In this document: piece after piece, positions 1 through 11,595 of the stretch
Layout of the letters: every line of letters starts with the position of its first letter
How positions within the stretch are numbered: position 1 is the first letter of the stretch
Assembly (NCBI GenBank): GCA_949316235.1
Contig: OX438742.1
Span: forward strand, 9,800,815 to 9,864,814
Origin: Oegoconia quadripuncta
Lineage: Eukaryota > Arthropoda > Insecta > Lepidoptera > Autostichidae
DNA length: 64,000 nt
Direction: 5' to 3'
Position numbers and translations under genes: made by a program
The notes under the pieces: generated by a model
Databases searched by the model: none
The model's input: only the letters and a program-made list of their open reading frames with translations
What the model was told of the DNA's origin: nothing

Positions 1-159
1 TTGCTTATCGCAATATCTCTCAAAGGCTGACATATCTTCCTTTTATATGATATTTTCTTTCAAAGTATTTAATTGTTGAAGATGCAAAATAAAAATATGA
101 AATAGACGCGTTTTACCCTAAATAAAACGATGTATTAACTTAGCTTAGAAGCTTATTGT

Positions 160-440
160 ACATCTAGCCACTTTCTTTCCCGTTTTGTGTGCTATCTTTT
201 TCTATCTGTCTCGCTCGCTCATGTCTTGTCATCAGGCGTGGGGTGGCCATGGAAATAATAAGTCCATGGGGGTGGCAGGTTTTGGAAAATCCTGCTCGTC
301 CCATCTCGCCATTGTGTCGAGTGTCAACCAGACAGAAATATAACCCTCTAATGAGTTTATATGCGTTTTATTTATGGTAAAACGCATCTATTAAACCACT
401 TGACCGTTATTAGAAGCTCAATATAAATGACACCTGTTTA
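160..440 (+). repeat. Dispersed repeat, copy 1 (inverted partner near 8.2 kb)
   Basis: This stretch shares several blocks with the reverse complement of 8160-8360. Both contain 'tcatcaggcgtgggg', a 'ttttggaaaatc' block followed by 'tgctcg', and 'aaaccacttga(c/t)cgttatta'. The blocks are in a different order in the two copies, and this one carries a small extra duplication around 'ccatgg'. No coding capacity is seen. It is a repeat family I cannot name. Confidence 0.5.
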
Positions 441-1369
441 TTATCGCTTGCTGAATTTACCAATGTGACAGTATCCTTTCTTTGTTATTGTAATAAGATA
501 TGAAGAATGAAGTAGGTGTCTTTATATAAAGGAGAAAATAAATGTGCGTAACAAATGCAATAATTATCATGAACTAAATCATTCAACTGACTACGGATGA
601 CGAAGGAAGTAGGTATAACTGAGAAATTATTAACACATGAATGAATCGCGACGATAACATTTTTGAAAAAAATTTACCGACTTCCAGTGTCGTATATTCA
701 ATAGAGAAATTGTCGACCTAATTTCTAGACGCCATAGCAGACCTCACACTTCCAGGAATGCAGAGATGCCAGCTTCCTTTCAAAAGTTTTATCCACCTGG
801 TGCTGGCACACCTCAGTAAGTCATAAATAAATTCGATCGATCGATTCGACTAAGGGCGTCTCTTATTTAATAAAACTATAATACAAGTATTCCAGTATAG
901 GATCAAGGTTTTGATTCTTGTCATTATGCTGTAATCTTCATCCGGACTATATGTAATTATTGCACTCAGTTTTTTACCCCAGCCAGAGAGTAAAGAATTA
1001 TAAAAACATTATTTAAAACTCAATGACTGTCATCTACGCATAGCAGCGTCAGGTTATGTATTTTGCGCTCGCATAGGCGTGATGAACAGTATGAAAAATA
1101 TTGTTATAGTTTACTGAATAGCCATTGAGATAATAAGCAAAAATATTAATGTGAAACATTGAAGATTTGTAATTTTTAAGAAATATCCTTCTTGATCAGT
1201 GTTTTTATTCTTGAGAGTAGTCTGCACTACAAAGGGTAGAAACCACGGATTTGTGTAGAACAACTGTGTTGCTTGTACGAAAATTGAAATGTCAAGTATT
1301 GAGCAAGATCTTCATCCGACACTCTAATTAAAGAGCAGTACCGGTGAGACTCGATAGGCATTTCTAAGC

Positions 1370-1640
1370 ATGAGCCACGCAGCGTAGACGATGAACGTGC
1401 TACTCAAATTTTAGAATGTAACCCTCATCGTCTAGCAAGCGGTAGATTTGAGGTAGGACTCTTAAGGAAAGCAGATAAGCTTGTCGTGCCATAGTTATAG
1501 ATTAGCCTTATCCAGATTTGTAAGCTTAGAAGTTAATGATAAAAGATCCCGTGTATGCAGAAAGGTACAGACAGAATATCCACGACGTATTAGCAAAGGA
1601 ATTAGTATTGGGAAAGCTCGTTCCATCGTAGACCTTATCT
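1370..1640 (+). pseudogene. BEL/Pao retrotransposon relic, region before the reverse transcriptase
   Basis: Translating the plus strand with a frame change gives a stretch with ASGRFEVGLL, then a basic segment, then YRLALSRFVSLE. This resembles the segment of BEL/Pao polyproteins between the aspartic protease and the reverse transcriptase (peptidase A17 region), where a GRxExGLLW motif is followed by SYxxAxxRFxSLE. Stops and frameshifts break it, so it is dead. The matching downstream segment appears near 2.7 kb, so about 1 kb of unrelated sequence seems to interrupt the element. The family call is from motif memory, not a search. Confidence 0.5.
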
Positions 1641-1684
1641 CGACATTAGTCCAGATTAAGGTCAAGAGCAATCCCATTCTAATT

Positions 1685-1710
1685 AAAAAAAAAAAAAAAA
1701 AAAAAAAAAA
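1685..1710 (+). repeat. Poly-A tract of 26 followed by six T
   Basis: An uninterrupted run of 26 A is followed directly by TTTTTT, inside the interval that separates the two BEL/Pao fragments. It may be the tail of a retroposed sequence or a slippage-expanded homopolymer. The lysine-rich and phenylalanine-rich frames across it are artefacts. Confidence 0.8.
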
Positions 1711-2669
1711 TTTTTTGTTTTTCATCAATCGCTAACTAATTCAGCGGTTAGTGACTGATTAAATAAGCCTTCACTGTTTGGGAACGTTTTTTGAGTGCAT
1801 TCTGATTATAATAGAAACACTCTTGTCTGCTCTTGTTTTAGTTTGCCAATCTTGTGCAGCTATAACTACTAGATTGATGTATGATAGGTTATGTCTCTGA
1901 ATGTATGGATGGTTAAATCGTTCTCTTGTAAATATTACATTGTTCATACCATTACCACCTTCGAAATTTGCTCCACATCATCCGTGCACCTCATCCTTTC
2001 ACCTTCTTCATTGTACAACTGTATTTTAAGTCTCTTTTATATACTTTTGTATAATTTTTTTTTTCTCTCTTGTAATTTAATTTTTTAACGAAGAAATCCT
2101 TTCGATTCATTATGATTTCTCAGGATTTCTTCTTCCAGAGCAGGCCGAGTATTGTAACGTGACGGTATTGCGTCTCGTTGGTGATTTTAGTTAGTAATCT
2201 TTTTGTTCTTTTTCCTTTTCGTTTCTCTATATTTAAATTCAAATTCCTATTTCGAACTCAGACGGCTGAACAAAACAACGTCATTATATTTTCAACAGTT
2301 CTAAAGCTCGGACGTTTCTGTCAAACTTATTATATTATAACCCTATTCTATTATATTTCCGCTGAGTGCGCTGGAGCTTCCAGTATCATAAAATTAATTA
2401 TCATTTGTAAAGGCATTGTTTTATAACGTGAGTGTTTTGTAGTGTTTATTGTGTTCGGTTTCTATTCCAAATTCTTATGTGTTTTATTCAATCTATCTTT
2501 TATATTCATATTCAGTGTTTTTATACCTTTTCAGAGTGCCTTTTTATTACAATACAATATTCAAGTCTTCCTGTTTCTATTATTTATTGCGGCCTACTCC
2601 TGAGCAATCAGTTGGAAGCCTGGTTTAGGAGTAGTGCCACATGCCGAACCTTGTTTTAACTTACCCAGC

Positions 2670-3150
2670 GCGTCATCCGTGTGCTGATATTTGCCTCACT
2701 TTGTGGTGATTAATCCAAATAAACCAGCAAAATTGCGCATTGTACACGATGCCGCCGCTAAATCGAAGGAAGTTAGTCAAAATTCCTTTTTGCTTACTGG
2801 TCCGGACCTACTAAATTCTTCGTTCGATATCATCCCATCCCAACTATAACAAGGAAATTCGGACTGGACTCCAATTGATCTTATCTGACCGCCCCCAATT
2901 TTCAAATTTTGGCTCGTCGTAACCTCCACTAGAAAGCATTTCAAGTTGGTCAATCTGGACGGAGGCGCGATCGCCCAAAATTGAAAGAGCCATGCGAGCG
3001 GAAAATTCTATATCACGCTGAAAGCACAGTGTGGCGTTGCATCGTTGAGATCCAGAGTCGCATTTGCTCATAAATATATCACGGGCGCCCGCCCCATTTC
3101 GCTAATATCATTTCTGTGCAGGTACCCGACGACGAGTTACATGATCCGCA
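2670..3150 (+). pseudogene. BEL/Pao reverse transcriptase relic
   Basis: At about 2685-2830 the plus strand reads [16 protein letters not shown], then [14 protein letters not shown], then [10 protein letters not shown]. This is the highly recognisable entry to the BEL/Pao reverse transcriptase, with its NPNKPxKLRxVxDAAA and LLxGPDL motifs. After about 2830 the frame is lost, but weaker similarity may continue to about 3150. It is probably the continuation of the relic at 1370-1640. No LTRs were identified. Confidence 0.65.
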
Positions 3151-3392
3151 TGATTATGGTATCTCCTGGATATATAATAAATTGTAAAATGATTTTGATT
3201 CTCGTCTAGACTTCGAAACATCTTGAATGTGGGTAAATTTTTAAAACGCCTTTTTTGGATTCCATCGCATTTTTTTTACATTTCAACCAAAACGAATACT
3301 TTACGTAATAGTTTATGGAACTAAGAATGTAATAATGTAAGGCGCATTTTAGAACACAATAGTTTCGGAGATATATATTTTTTAAAATTTTA

Positions 3393-4440
3393 CGCCACCG
3401 AATTGATGATTATTGCCACCGAAATGACTTATAAGTATTTAAACTGCAAATATTCTTACATTATTTAAATAAAAATACGGTATTATATGAGTAGTATTTT
3501 TTATTTTTATTAATTATCAAAAATCAACTTTGTTGGCACCACATCATAACAATTAAACACATTATTTACGTCTATACCCGCGGATTTAAAATATCACTAA
3601 TACTACATAAAGCTAAAAAAAATTAAGTAGCACCTGGCACTTCACTTGGTTTTTAATAGTTTAGGCGTGAAGTTTATTCATAATCATTATTAATCATAAT
3701 TGAACATTTACAATAAACAACGACAAAACACGAACCGCTGCTTCAACTTCATTTAAATCATCGTGGTTAATTTTCTTCATATGTGCACTTTGGGATAATA
3801 AATACGAAGTTCGTAATCTCGCCTTTCTTTTTACCCGACAGCCAAGAAAGTAGAGTAATTTTTTTCGATGTATGTAAGTCCTTTCCTTTGGCGCATCCTG
3901 AAGCCTAAACGGCTTGACCGATTTCTAATTGCATGGTGTCATTAGATTCGTCTTTATAGTGTTTAGTGTCATATGATGCATTGTATGATAAAAAATCGAA
4001 CATGGCGTCCGCAAAATATTAAATTATGTCGGGTCTGTCGGGTTTTTAAATACTTAAATAATAATTCGTTCGGTAAAAAAGCATCCCCTTTTTCTCCAGT
4101 CCTTAATCTCTGCTCTGACGTGCCGTTTTTTATAAACATTAAACAAAGTCATAAAACCATTAAGACAATAGGTACTGAGACTCAAATATCTATACATCAA
4201 AACTACTCACACGCGTATATATTTTTGTACAAAAAAAAATTTTAGGTCGGTATTTAATATCCGTTTAAGATATTTAAAGTATAATCTAATACAAGATATA
4301 CTGTTCGATATGGCACAGGCGGGCCATATAGCAATCCAGATTAGTGATTATATAAACATTCATAATTTCGGTGCCGTGTTCGTCATTTCGGTGGGCCGAT
4401 GCGCCACCGAAACTATGCCACGGAAATTATGGCAAAATGT
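3393..4440. repeat. AT-rich block bounded by inverted 'ccaccgaaatgac' motifs
   Basis: The motif 'gccaccgaaatgac' near 3418 has an inverted match 'gtcatttcggtgg' near 4383. Further copies of 'gccaccgaa' occur near 3394 and 4410. The spacing suggests a decayed inverted-repeat element of about 1 kb, but the arms are short and imperfect. The interior holds no recognisable gene, only a fragment of another dispersed repeat at 3830-3965. Confidence 0.3.
3830..3965 (+). repeat. Dispersed repeat F, copy 1
   Basis: It begins 'ttacccgacagccaag' and runs through 'gcctaaacggcttgaccgat' to 'agattcgtctttatag'. Related sequence is at 54625-54770 ('gcctaaacgggttgaccgat', 'cgattcgtcttgatc'), and its first part is at 42700-42775 ('ttacccgactgcctcagg'). 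It is non-coding and its class is unknown to me. Confidence 0.5.
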
Positions 4441-5091
4441 TTTTTTCTATGACTATAACTAAACTAAGTAACTAGTATTAAAGAGATATGCATATAACAA
4501 AGCAATTATCGACTTTATACTGATTTCAATGGTATTAATATGTCCTTCTATTCATTAACTAAAGCATGTCACCAAAATTACCGATCACCGTAACCAAAAC
4601 ACATTGCGTGAATAACTTACCTCGCCAGCCTATGAAAAATTGCGTATGAGTCGTCCTTTTTCCGCAGAAGTTGGAGCACGACTAATGCTTCGATGGTCAT
4701 AAGTAGTCAAATGCGAGCATCGGAAGCGCAGTTTTACGCGGGACAAAGGCAAAGTGGCCTCTCAGTTTTAAAGTTAGTAAACTTTTTGTGTTTTAATATG
4801 GGAAATGGGGTTATCATCTTTATAATGAGATATTTTAATAGAAGAAACGTGAAATAGTGAGTGATTGTGTGCGCGTAATTTGAAGTGGGACATGCCTCCC
4901 AGGCGTAGGCAGCAGCCGCATACATGTCAGATATTCAATGCATTATTTCTTTTAAGTTTTGTATATTTATTACAATCTGTTTCTTTTTACTATTATTGGG
5001 ATATAATAATACATTTTAAGAAAATATGCGTTAATCTGTTTTAAATTGTAGTTTTTTTACAATGGTCATGGGACACCTAAAAATGTGTGTT

Positions 5092-5370
5092 TCAAAATTT
5101 ACCCATGTCTTGCTGTCCGGCTGGACCAGAAGCGGAGTCGCCTCGCGAGTGCCTCATGTAGTGAGCACGGAGATCGAGTACTTTCATTATCGCTAGAATC
5201 TCCTGATTGCAGTGAAACTCTGCTCTTCTGCTCGTCATATACCGCTCAAAGAAAGGTTGTTGAGTAGCGCTCCCCACGACAAATCCGAGAAGACGGTTGT
5301 TAGTAATTGTGTTGCAGGCGGCATATGGGTGTCGTGAGTGGACGATGTTAAAGATCGTATCGAAATGTGG
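5092..5370 (-). other. Unassigned open frame of about 92 codons
   Basis: The minus strand is open from about 5370 to a stop at 5092-5094. The translation contains VVGSATQQPFFERYMTSRR and ILAIMKVLDLRAHYMRH. I do not recognise it. The sequence 'gacatgggtaaat' near its 3' end could be a splice donor, but no good acceptor is visible upstream, and it has no introduced start of note. It could be a transposon relic, an isolated exon of an unseen gene, or chance. Confidence 0.2.
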
Positions 5371-6295
5371 TTATGTCCTCGAGTAGGGTTTTAAGAAACT
5401 CAGCATTCCTCGATGATTCGGTCTGCCACGAGGTAAAGAGGTAAAATTGAGAAATCCTATGAAGCTATCCTATGAAGGGTAAATTTTGAAAGTTCTTTCT
5501 ATTACACATTTCTCGGCAGACAGAGTTTTCTAATTCTCCCTAGTATTCCACTGTACAACTAGGACCTACCTATTCTGCAAGATTAGAACAGATTTTCTAT
5601 AAATTGCTTGGTAACCTAGTAAGTACCTTCATGGTATTTATTAATACGGTCACATGCTCGCGAAGCACGCACGGAATCTGATGGACGATCAAATAATCGT
5701 CCAAATACACAAATAGACGGACATAATTGTTGCGTAGAGTTTAGGCCATCCAGTTCTTGAGTCAAGTAAAAATTTTAGAATTTAATATTTTCCAAAGACG
5801 TCCTTGACTTAAATCTCGCAAACCATTTAGAAGATTTCTTTTTGTTAAAAAATGCAAAAGTAATAGCCGCATATGATTTATCAGAGTATGTTAAATGGCG
5901 TAAAGTTTCATACGCCTTTACCTCTTCATTTGTTTAATGCTATGTAAATCCAGTTGTATGATTTGTATATAATTTTTGATATTGGCGTACCTCATTTCAG
6001 ACTACGTATTTATATCAAATCGCTGCATTTCATTTAATAAATTTAAAAAAGTCTCTGAGGTCTATTCCTAAATCGCCCGTTCCGGTTCCTTAAGTTTCAT
6101 TTCAATATCAAACTTAAAATCAAAAATATTGGTGTTTGTATGTTCAGAGTCGTTCGAATTACTAGCAGCTCCACTACAAGAGTTCGCGGCTTATATCGGA
6201 GAAAACAATAATTATCATCGTTATGATGTTGAGTAGCAACATCTGTTCTTAACTCACCCACCTCTTTATACAATTAAAAAAAAAAGTATGAAAGC

Positions 6296-6584
6296 ACCTG
6301 ATGTTTAGTGAAGATGAAGTCGAAGGTGGAAGCGTACTGACCCGGAAACCCCAACACATTTGGGGGACTGGTTATCTTATCTCTGAAAACCGGAACACAA
6401 CAATGCTATAAACATTGCTGCTTGGCGGCAGATTTAGATAAGATGGTGGTAGCTAGCCAGGCGGACATTTAGAATGCCCGACCACCAACCAAACCGATTA
6501 CTTAAACATGTACCCCGCTGGGGATCGAACTCGCGACCTCCGAATCGTAAACCCAATGTTGTTTACATTGAGCCACGGATGCGG
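6296..6584 (-). mobile_element. SINE-A copy (tRNA-derived)
   Basis: Near full-length copy of the most frequent SINE here. Read on the minus strand it starts with a tRNA-like head 'ccgcatccgtggctcaatg'. A B-box-like 'gagttcgatcccc' follows, then the family body 'gtccgcctggctagctacc' and a tail ending 'aacatcaggt'. Other copies lie near 22.3, 24.2, 37.2, 37.8, 42.0, 47.4, 48.9 and 62.0 kb. Confidence 0.8.
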
Positions 6585-6619
6585 TTTGGGGAGCTTGGTT
6601 TGGTTTGACTTGGGAGGAA

Positions 6620-7720
6620 GTGATTGAGCGGCGACTGAGAGAAAAGGGTAAAATTTCACAAAACCAGTTCGTTTTCATGCCTGGTCGGGAAACAATGGAT
6701 GCCGTATACATAATCCGCCAAATAATCCTAGAAGTTTTTTTTATAACAATATTTATTTGAACTCTACTCCAAAAAGTACAACAGTCTTTACAAAAACTTA
6801 CACATGGTTGTCGCTGACCTCGAAAAGGCATATGACCGGGTACCCTGTAACGTTTTGTGGTGGGCCCTTGAATCTGCCTGAAAAATATGTGCAGTTGATT
6901 CGAGCAATGTACAATTGATACAGTATGCAAGTTCGGTTCACAGCTGGTACTAATGCCAACTTCAATGTAGCTGTAGGCTTGCAACAAGGATCGGTTCTCA
7001 GCCCCTACCTCTTTCTTGAACTATCCTACCTCATCGGATATACAGCAAGGGGCAACCAGATATTACCAGAAGTATGCTGCTTGCCGATGACATTATGCTG
7101 GTAACCGAAACTAGCCTGGAGGCTCAGAGCAGATTGGTGGAATGGCGACAAAAACTGGAGTGTGTTGGCTTGAAAGTGAGCGGAAGCAAAACGGAATACA
7201 TCTTTTGCGACTTCGGCGTTCCTACCAGTTCTGTGCCTATAACTCTTGCCGGAATATCCTTATCAAGCTGCTCTAACTTTCGATACCTTGGGTCACTCGT
7301 GCAAGGTGATTTCGTCTAGGACGTTACAAATCAGATCAACGCGGGTTGGATGAAATGGCGATAGGTCACGGCAACAACATATGAATCACGGATGCCCCTC
7401 CGGTTAAAGGGCAAAATTTATAAATCCGTAATAAGATCTGTCGTAATACATGGCTCGCAGTGTTGGGTCATCATGATGAAGACGGGTGAAAGTTATTTAT
7501 AAACAGAGGAGATGATACTGTGGAGTAACGAGGATGGAAAAAAAAGGCCTGAGTATGTAAGAGGGAGTTAAAAATTGTCCGACTGTATGAGGGATGATAT
7601 GAACGAAAAGGGCGTGAGTGATGATGTAACGGCTGACAGAGGAAATGGACGACAAAGACGTACTGCTCCAACCCCAAATAAATTGCGACCAGAGCAAGAA
7701 GATGATAATGACGATGTTCC
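6620..7720 (+). pseudogene. RTE-like non-LTR retrotransposon relic (reverse transcriptase)
   Basis: Plus-strand translation across several frames gives RLREKGKISQNQFVFMPGR, then VVADLEKAYDRVP, then LLADDIMLV (the reverse transcriptase A/LADD box), then FRYLGSLVQ, and a thumb-like GWMKWR segment. This order (QxGFxPGR, DLEKAYDRVP, FADDxxL, YLG) is that of the endonuclease-reverse transcriptases of the RTE-like class common in Lepidoptera. It is broken by stops and frameshifts and by a short insertion at about 6733-6797. The 5' part, including the endonuclease, is missing. A SINE-A copy lies just upstream. Confidence 0.75.
6733..6797 (-). mobile_element. Very short retroposed 3' tail inside the RTE relic
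   Basis: Between codons for RQIILE and HMVVADLEK there is an extra stretch that starts with eight T. Read on the minus strand it ends 'aaataaatattgttat' and then A8, meaning a polyadenylation signal followed by a tail. It looks like an extremely 5'-truncated insertion in the minus orientation. Exact ends are approximate. Confidence 0.5.
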
Positions 7721-8159
7721 CGTTTTTGTTTCTTATGGCGGCGGCGGTGCAACGGTGTAAAGATTTCTTATTTCCTTCCGTGAGTTCCCGCAATGAATCC
7801 AGATTACTAGACAATGGAATAATAGACGAGCTCCAGTTTGATTGTGAGCGAGGTCGCCAATGCGACGCGAGTTTCCTGCCTGCTTGACCATCGTCCGGAC
7901 CTACGGCCTTCGCATCCATTAGGAGCACTATAGAAACACCACTTATACAATTCAAAAAAGCAAAGATAAAATTGTTACCTAATAGTGGGTACAATATCAA
8001 ACCATGGAATTTAAAGTTAAAATAAATTAACTTCTATAAAGTAATACTGTTAACGAATAAATTCATTTTGTAACTATGCTATGTACTTACATGAGTATTC
8101 AATTCACAGAAAATTGGCTTAGAATTATTTGTAGAACAGTAAATGGTAACAAGTTACCT

Positions 8160-8360
8160 CGACGGGAGACGTGGCGCCAATGACGAGACGGGGCGAGCAC
8201 GATTTTCCAAAACGTGCCACCCCCACGCCTGATGACGAGACTTGAGCGAGCGATGATAGGCTAGAAAAGGAGGGAACACTAATTGAGAAACAGAAGTGCC
8301 TATCTCGTTTATAATAAGCGTCTAATAACGATCAAGTGGTTTATTATGCTCATTAGTCCG
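8160..8360 (-). repeat. Dispersed repeat, copy 2 (inverted partner of 160-440)
   Basis: On the minus strand it carries 'tcatcaggcgtggggg', 'cgttttggaaaatcgtgctc' and 'aaaccacttgatcgttatta', shared with 160-440 but in a different order. No coding signal. Confidence 0.5.
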
Positions 8361-8588
8361 CATTCTACCAATCTTGTAACAAATTGTATCAAATTATTTG
8401 GTTAATTTTATTTACAAAATCTTACAAATAATGTGTTTTCATTCATATTTAGTATATATAAGTAGTATCGTCTGGAATAAAATAATCCCCGTAAGTAGGG
8501 AAAACGTGAGTCTTTGCTTTCTTTATTATTTCAGGCGCTCAATGACCATTTCTAAGAATAAGTTTATGGTGTAGTAAGTTCGTTCTCA

Positions 8589-8637
8589 GGCCAATATCCC
8601 TGCAGTGGGATGTTTACTGGCTAAGATAATGATGATT
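8589..8637 (+). mobile_element. SINE-C 3' fragment
   Basis: It consists of 'ggccaatatccctgcagtgg', then 'gatgtttactggct' and a tail of GAT repeats. This equals the 3' end of the SINE-C copies at 22502, 32350 and 63367. Confidence 0.6.
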
Positions 8638-8689
8638 AAATTCGTATATTCAAAATTGAGTTTGAGGGTGGGGTAGGTGAATATAGAAT

Positions 8690-8960
8690 TGTACAATACA
8701 ATACAAATACTCTTTATTGCGCAAAATAATTTAAAATAATTTTTGATGATAACAATAGAACACAATTAGGCGGTCTTATCACTAAAAGCGATTTTTTCCA
8801 TACAACCCGCATCTATGGGACATTTGTAGATAGATTTGTAATAGGATTACTTTATGGTTTATGTATATTTGCTTATACATATGTGTAGTAATAGATATTT
8901 CATGGTGGTTCTGCCGGTGAGAAAGTTCCTCAGCACAGCCACATTGAATAATACGAAGAA
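8690..8960 (-). mobile_element. Non-LTR retrotransposon 3' end
   Basis: On the minus strand the sequence ends 'gcgcaataaagagtatttg' followed by a TATTG-rich tail, a retrotransposon 3' terminus with a polyadenylation signal. The rest contains 'ggcggtcttatcact' on the plus strand and has no open frame. A tail of the same style is nested in the mariner relic near 15.4 kb. Confidence 0.45.
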
Positions 8961-9266
8961 ACTAGTGATATAGATTTTTTATTAGGACTAGAATTTTATA
9001 GAAGTCCTATAGATATTTCCGAAACAAAAATAGTAATGCTTAGGTTGATCTGCCTCGGAGCATGACGTGAAAGTTATTTCCCATCATGCTCCTCCCACGC
9101 TTTCATACTATATGTGACATTGTGACAAAAAAGCAAAATTCGTAATTTCCAAAAATTGTATAAAGAGGTGGGTGGATTTATAATGATTCTCTTTTCTCCG
9201 ATATAAGCCGCAAACTTCATCATTATTTTCGTAGAGCTGCGAGTAATTCGTACGACTCTGAAAATA

Positions 9267-9648
9267 CAGGGTGAAATTTAATTCGTGTAATTCCTGTTTA
9301 CTGATGACTCCACTCCTGATGGCGAACAACTTTCCCTGAGAACCATAACCGAATTCGATCAAAAAAATTTAGACATAGTAAACCATTCTGAAACCACCTT
9401 TAGTATGGAAGTCCAACAATTTTCGGTTCGGCTACGGTTCCTACTGGAATGTGATTCGTAATCAGGAGTGGAGACACCAGCCGAAAATTGTTGGACTTCC
9501 ATAAGCTGGTATTCGAATGGTTTACTTTATATGAGTAATCGAAATTTTTTTGATCGCATTCGACTATGGTTCCTTGGGTAAAGTTGTTCGTAATCAAGAG
9601 TGGCCAGTCACCAGTTAATGGGAATTATACGAATTCAAATTCACCCTG
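9267..9648. mobile_element. TA-flanked foldback MITE, family 1, copy 1 (382 bp)
   Basis: Starts 'cagggtgaaatttaattcg' and ends with the inverted form 'cgaattcaaattcaccctg', each flanked by TA (9265-9266 and 9649-9650). It also contains an internal inverted pair built from 'tatggaagtccaacaatttt' around 9407 and 9487, giving nested hairpins. No coding capacity. TA target duplication places it with Tc1/mariner-type non-autonomous elements. Shorter relatives are at 48080-48249 and 59466-59732. Confidence 0.85.
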
Positions 9649-9748
9649 TATACGAGTAAATGCCAATATTTTTGATTTTAAGTTTGAATCATCGATATTT
9701 ATGATAGTGAGACCAGTTTGGTACAATATCTCTGTATTTATTTTACCT

Positions 9749-9914
9749 TTTTTTTTATCGCGGCGAAACGCATTACGCGTACCGCTCGCCTGGGGGACGG
9801 CGAGACGGTAATGTGAGACTCCCCTCCCTGTCGGGAGGGATACCCACTAAAACCCCACGGCGACCTTCATCGGCAGTAGAGAGGACCTGGGAACGCATTA
9901 GCGGCCCTCACAAG
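9749..9914 (-). mobile_element. 5'-truncated retrotransposon with perfect 15-bp target duplication
   Basis: The insertion is flanked by 'gtatttattttacct' at 9734-9748 and again at 9915-9929. It begins with a T run (the tail of a minus-strand insertion) followed by 'atcgcggcgaaacgc' and the family sequence 'gtaccgctcgcctggg'. The same 3' end is inserted at 43904-44129. Tail plus long duplication is the signature of target-primed reverse transcription. Only the 3' terminal part is present, and the parent family is not identified. Confidence 0.85.
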
Positions 9915-10189
9915 GTATTTATTTTACCTAGCAATACTTGACTTTAATCTTGTATGGTACTTGTAGGCTATGGTCATTATTATGTATTAATTTTAAATAT
10001 GTGTTTAGTCTAGGTTCTACCCACTACAAAGCTATGTCCTTCAAGCCGGATCAATTAAGATTCTGCACTCCGTGTGCAAGACCGATTCGCACTATAGATA
10101 TTCTTTTTGTCATTAAGCTACGCACTCAAAACAAAGGTTTAGTGTATAAAATAAAAAGAGGAAAAGGGGCAATGGGCGATGCATAGTAA

Positions 10190-11590
10190 GAATTCAATAG
10201 AGATAATATTTAATTTTTATTTTAAACATACAACATATAGACACAACCATTAAAATGAACTATAATAATAAATTATCTAAATTACATACAAGTAGAGATT
10301 TACACCAATTTATAATATGAAATATGCATCCATATATGTACGTACGTACGTATTATGAGCATATATAGTCGGCTCCAAAATTAATCATACAGAGCTACTT
10401 TACCTGATTAATGATAGTATGTTGACTGTTGCTGAAGCTGTACATCTTCTCTGAAATGATAATCTGGCTAGATACAACTCTCATTTGTGGTTGGTATCGC
10501 TTGAAAAGCCATCACTGTACCATTGATCAAGTAAAACGGCGTTGTATGTAGAACTATGACGCCGACTGTACTAGAGAATATTTAGCTAATCTTAGCTAAA
10601 TGTCTATATCTATAGACAATATTAATTAAAAAAATTTGACTACATGAAATACGAACGCCCATGTCTAAATGTAAAAATATACAAAGCGAGATAAAAGAAC
10701 TCTACATGAAAAATACCGTTAAGTTTAAATTTCACTACTATTCGAAATTGAGATAAAATTTAAAGAGACAGATTACGTAGTCTGCCCTTATATATCGAGA
10801 TAAAACATTTGTTATTAGAAATCCTTATATTTGTATCCTACCGACCGACCGAGTTCCAAAAGAGGAAATTCTCAATTCGGTCGTTTGTATGTTTTCAGCA
10901 ATATGATTCCTGGCTCAGGTAAACTACTTTTCCAAATTCCATGAATGCAGTTTTGCACATACGTGTATTTATATTGATAACAATCTGGGTAATAAAATAG
11001 CACACTCTTAAAACTAAATATCTATTGAATATAATTTATATTTCAAAATACTTCAACACGTTATTCTCAGATCAAGATTTTTTTGCTTATATTATTATAG
11101 CTTCTCACGGGAATATACGATCGGCTTTAGATGCGTGTGTGTACTAAGCATGTAAAAATCGGCACGACTTCATTTCTATGGTATAGGGTGCTCGAGTCTT
11201 TGTCTTAGCATATTGTATAATCAAGCATTTATTTACATTATTAAGTTATCACTTTTCGATATTCTATTAGGAACAATGAATTCCAACGTTAAATAATATT
11301 TTCGTATTCACAATCGAACCCTCATAGATCAAATAAGTAAATACTTCAAAGTAAAATTAAATAATTATGTTTAGACTATATAACATAATAAAAAAAATCT
11401 AACATGAAATTTACTAACTCAAATCACAGTTTAGAGTACAATGTTATGTGCTATTCTCTCTTATGAAAGAACAACGCTCGTTCTGAGTCATTGATTAATT
11501 TGACTCGAACAATATTTTTTCTAATTGAACATTTACACATCTAAAACTTATAAAAATAAACAAGTTAAATTCGTTTGTTTGTCTTTAAAA
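10190..11590. other. AT-rich stretch without recognisable gene
   Basis: I see no open frame with family resemblance, no SINE head and no long inverted repeat. Short features include a tandem 'gtac' run near 10340 ('tgtacgtacgtacgta'). Confidence 0.6.
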
Positions 11591-11595
11591 ATTAG

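Noticed and set aside
1481..1735. Frames with long Lys or Phe runs
   Set aside because: They read through the 26-base A tract next to a BEL/Pao relic; no sign of a real protein.
7497..8000. 167-codon minus-strand frame
   Set aside because: It lies mostly opposite the end of the RTE relic, has no motif I recognise, and its composition reflects AT-rich non-coding DNA.
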